From Lithodes maja (Eukaryota > Arthropoda > Malacostraca > Decapoda > Lithodidae), in NCBI GenBank assembly GCA_037953745.1, contig JBAKBP010007601.1:34323-98322 (forward strand): a stretch of DNA of 64,000 nt, given 5' to 3'. The translations under genes were made by a program, and so were the position numbers. Positions 62,878 through 64,000 of this stretch are shown here, in pieces. The notes beneath the pieces are model-generated. The model was given only the letters and a program-made list of their open reading frames with translations, was not told the origin of the DNA and made no database searches. Each line of letters begins with the position of its first letter. The first letter of the stretch is position 1.

Positions 62878-63855
62878 TGCCCTTGTAACACCCCGAAACT
62901 TCAAGCGGTAAGTTTCTGGTTGTAACTCATAGGCCCGTAGCACAGCCTTCTTTAGCTCATCATAAACTACACAGGACTCTAAAGGTAGTGCATCATACGC
63001 TTTTAGCCCCTTTCCTAGGAGTCTTGATGAAACTAATGCTGCCCACTTTTCCTGAGGCCACTGGTGTTCCTGACACTTCTTCTCAAATCGCATAAAAAAC
63101 TCAGTCACACATGATTCATCGAACACAGGAACTAGTTTAAGCAGGTGCGACAATGATTGGTCCCGATGTCTGTTACCTCCCCCAATATTTCGCCCTGTTA
63201 CCTCCACTCGAGATCTCTCCAGCTCCCTGTCAGCCCGATACCTAGTAGACTCTGCCTGCAGTTCAGCCTCTCGTATAGCTGTTCTCTCTGCGGCCTCAGC
63301 CTGCACACTAGCCTGTCTCTCGGCAGCCTCAACCTGAGCTCTAGCCTGTCTTTCGGTAGCCTCAACCTGAGCTCTAGCAACCTCAACCTTGGCCATCTCA
63401 AGCCGAAACAACAAATCTGGAGTCAACCCTTGAGGAGGGGAAGGTGCATTTAATGGAGAGGGTCCCTGTGATTGAATTCCACGCTGCCATTGACCATCAA
63501 CTTGGGGGTATGTACTAAATTCAGGCACCCTGACATTTGATACGGGGGTAGAGTGGAGGGGGGGCTGGGGACCGGGGCCCCCAGTCGCCACTCCACCCAG
63601 GACTCTCCCTTCTAAACCCAATATCAAAGTCCTCAGCTGATCTTTCCTCATGCCACTTAAACCCTGGTGACCCTGAAGACCTGCCACACACTTTAAGCCA
63701 TACTTATTCAGCTTCAACACCCTGGCAGCGGTAAGGGGCACCTCTAAAAATCTTCTAGCACCCTCCTCGCTATCGACTAGCCACTCCACAGGTCTTTCTC
63801 CCTCCGAGCCCGTATCGTGACCTGACCCATCACTGTGTTCTGATGTATTAGACAT
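62860..63855 (-). CDS. Gypsy A gag N-terminal part
   Basis: 331 codons from the ATG at 63855, the first after a leader with stops. A SAP-like or helical N-terminus (YGLKCVAGLQGHQGLSGMRK), a Pro-rich linker and an Ala/Glu/Arg coiled region (VEAAERQASVQAEAAERTAI) lead to the capsid-like SHLLKLVPVFDESCVTEFFM and ALVSSRLLGKGLKAYDALPL. The frame is lost at KFRGVTRARIVPS, where the homologous element B continues with an EHARDLKD stretch; a one-base indel lies near 62875. Confidence 0.92.
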   Translation of the reverse strand: MSNTSEHSDGSGHDTGSEGERPVEWLVDSEEGARRFLEVPLTAARVLKLNKYGLKCVAGLQGHQGLSGMRKDQLRTLILGLEGRVLGGVATGGPGPQPPLHSTPVSNVRVPEFSTYPQVDGQWQRGIQSQGPSPLNAPSPPQGLTPDLLFRLEMAKVEVARAQVEATERQARAQVEAAERQASVQAEAAERTAIREAELQAESTRYRADRELERSRVEVTGRNIGGGNRHRDQSLSHLLKLVPVFDESCVTEFFMRFEKKCQEHQWPQEKWAALVSSRLLGKGLKAYDALPLESCVVYDELKKAVLRAYELQPETYRLKFRGVTRARIVPS

Positions 63856-64000
63856 GCTTGTGTACTGCAGTAATTATCACGGTTATAGAATGTGCCTTAT
63901 CTCCTATGCAAGTATGTATATACTAATGTTATTTAAAGTCTTTAATGTGTTATATTGGTTGCTCCAAAAAAAAAACTCTATGTCCACTGTATTCCTCTAA
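63856..64000 (-). other. Gypsy A leader, truncated by window end
   Basis: Non-coding sequence upstream of gag. The primer-binding site and 5' LTR are not in the window. Confidence 0.6.

Larger units (their letters stand above)
47661..64000 (-). mobile_element. Gypsy element A, Gmr1-like (IN before RT), interrupted
   Basis: Minus-strand LTR retrotransposon. The 3' LTR is in the window (47661-49554); the 5' LTR lies beyond 64000. Coding order from 63855 downward is gag, protease, integrase, reverse transcriptase, RNase H. In most Ty3/gypsy elements integrase is last. Integrase-before-RT in a gypsy-type element is the arrangement described for Gmr1 and its relatives in marine animals. The RT is split at 50768/59728 by a CR1-like LINE 3' end that itself holds gypsy element B. 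Several stops and frameshifts make this copy non-autonomous now. Confidence 0.88.

Overview
This is a gene-poor, repeat-saturated stretch of an animal nuclear genome. I infer an arthropod, most plausibly a decapod crustacean. The grounds are a TTAGG-type (CCTAA) array remnant, many minisatellites, BEL/Pao, RTE-like and CR1-like elements, and a Ty3/gypsy element with the integrase-before-RT order known from Gmr1-like elements. I see no rRNA, true tRNA, CRISPR or bacterial operon. Species assignment is inference.

Layout. 1-10 kb: minisatellites (1-256, 710-1412, 5957-6673, 8941-9318), broken RTE-like LINE pieces (2421-3600, 6931-8290), a SINE with target-site duplication (4455-4855) and a small MITE (8414-8627). 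10-14 kb: a foldback element (10013-10563), a 5'-truncated LINE with a 13-bp TSD (10745-13366) and a TAA-flanked MITE (13794-14005). 14-32.6 kb: one long minus-strand acidic Ser/Asp repeat reading frame, now split by four insertions. These are a LINE-tail fragment, a complete BEL/Pao element with apparently identical 572-bp LTRs (15320-22542), a CR1-like LINE (23511-30694) that itself carries an RTE-like LINE (26232-28994), and a SINE (32002-32416). 32.6-36.7 kb: an RTE endonuclease fragment with its own nested insertion, then minisatellites. 36.7-41.7 kb: a 5-kb unit with ~435-bp terminal inverted repeats carrying a zinc-finger plus nuclease-like gene; this is the best candidate for an undescribed mobile system. 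41.7-47.6 kb: a LINE tail, dispersed repeats, one possible host gene for a small secreted Asn/Thr-rich protein (44968-45165, minus), an inverted repeat pair, and a TA-flanked mariner-like non-autonomous element. 47.66 kb to the end: a Gmr1-like gypsy element (minus strand, right LTR outside the window). It is interrupted by a CR1-like LINE 3' end, which is in turn interrupted by a second gypsy element (50905-59193) with matching 1842-bp LTRs.

How it fits together. Insertion order can be read from the nesting: gypsy A > CR1 tail > gypsy B, and acidic array > CR1 > RTE. BEL/Pao and gypsy B look youngest because their LTR pairs match. SINEs share the 35-bp, AAC-tailed 3' end of the LINE at 10745-13366, which suggests mobilisation by it. 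Gypsy B keeps an intact gag-protease but its pol is an in-frame mosaic with no integrase core and no YLDD, so it probably depends on relatives of gypsy A. Almost every coding frame here belongs to a mobile element. The two host-gene candidates are the acidic repeat protein, probably dead now, and the small secreted protein.
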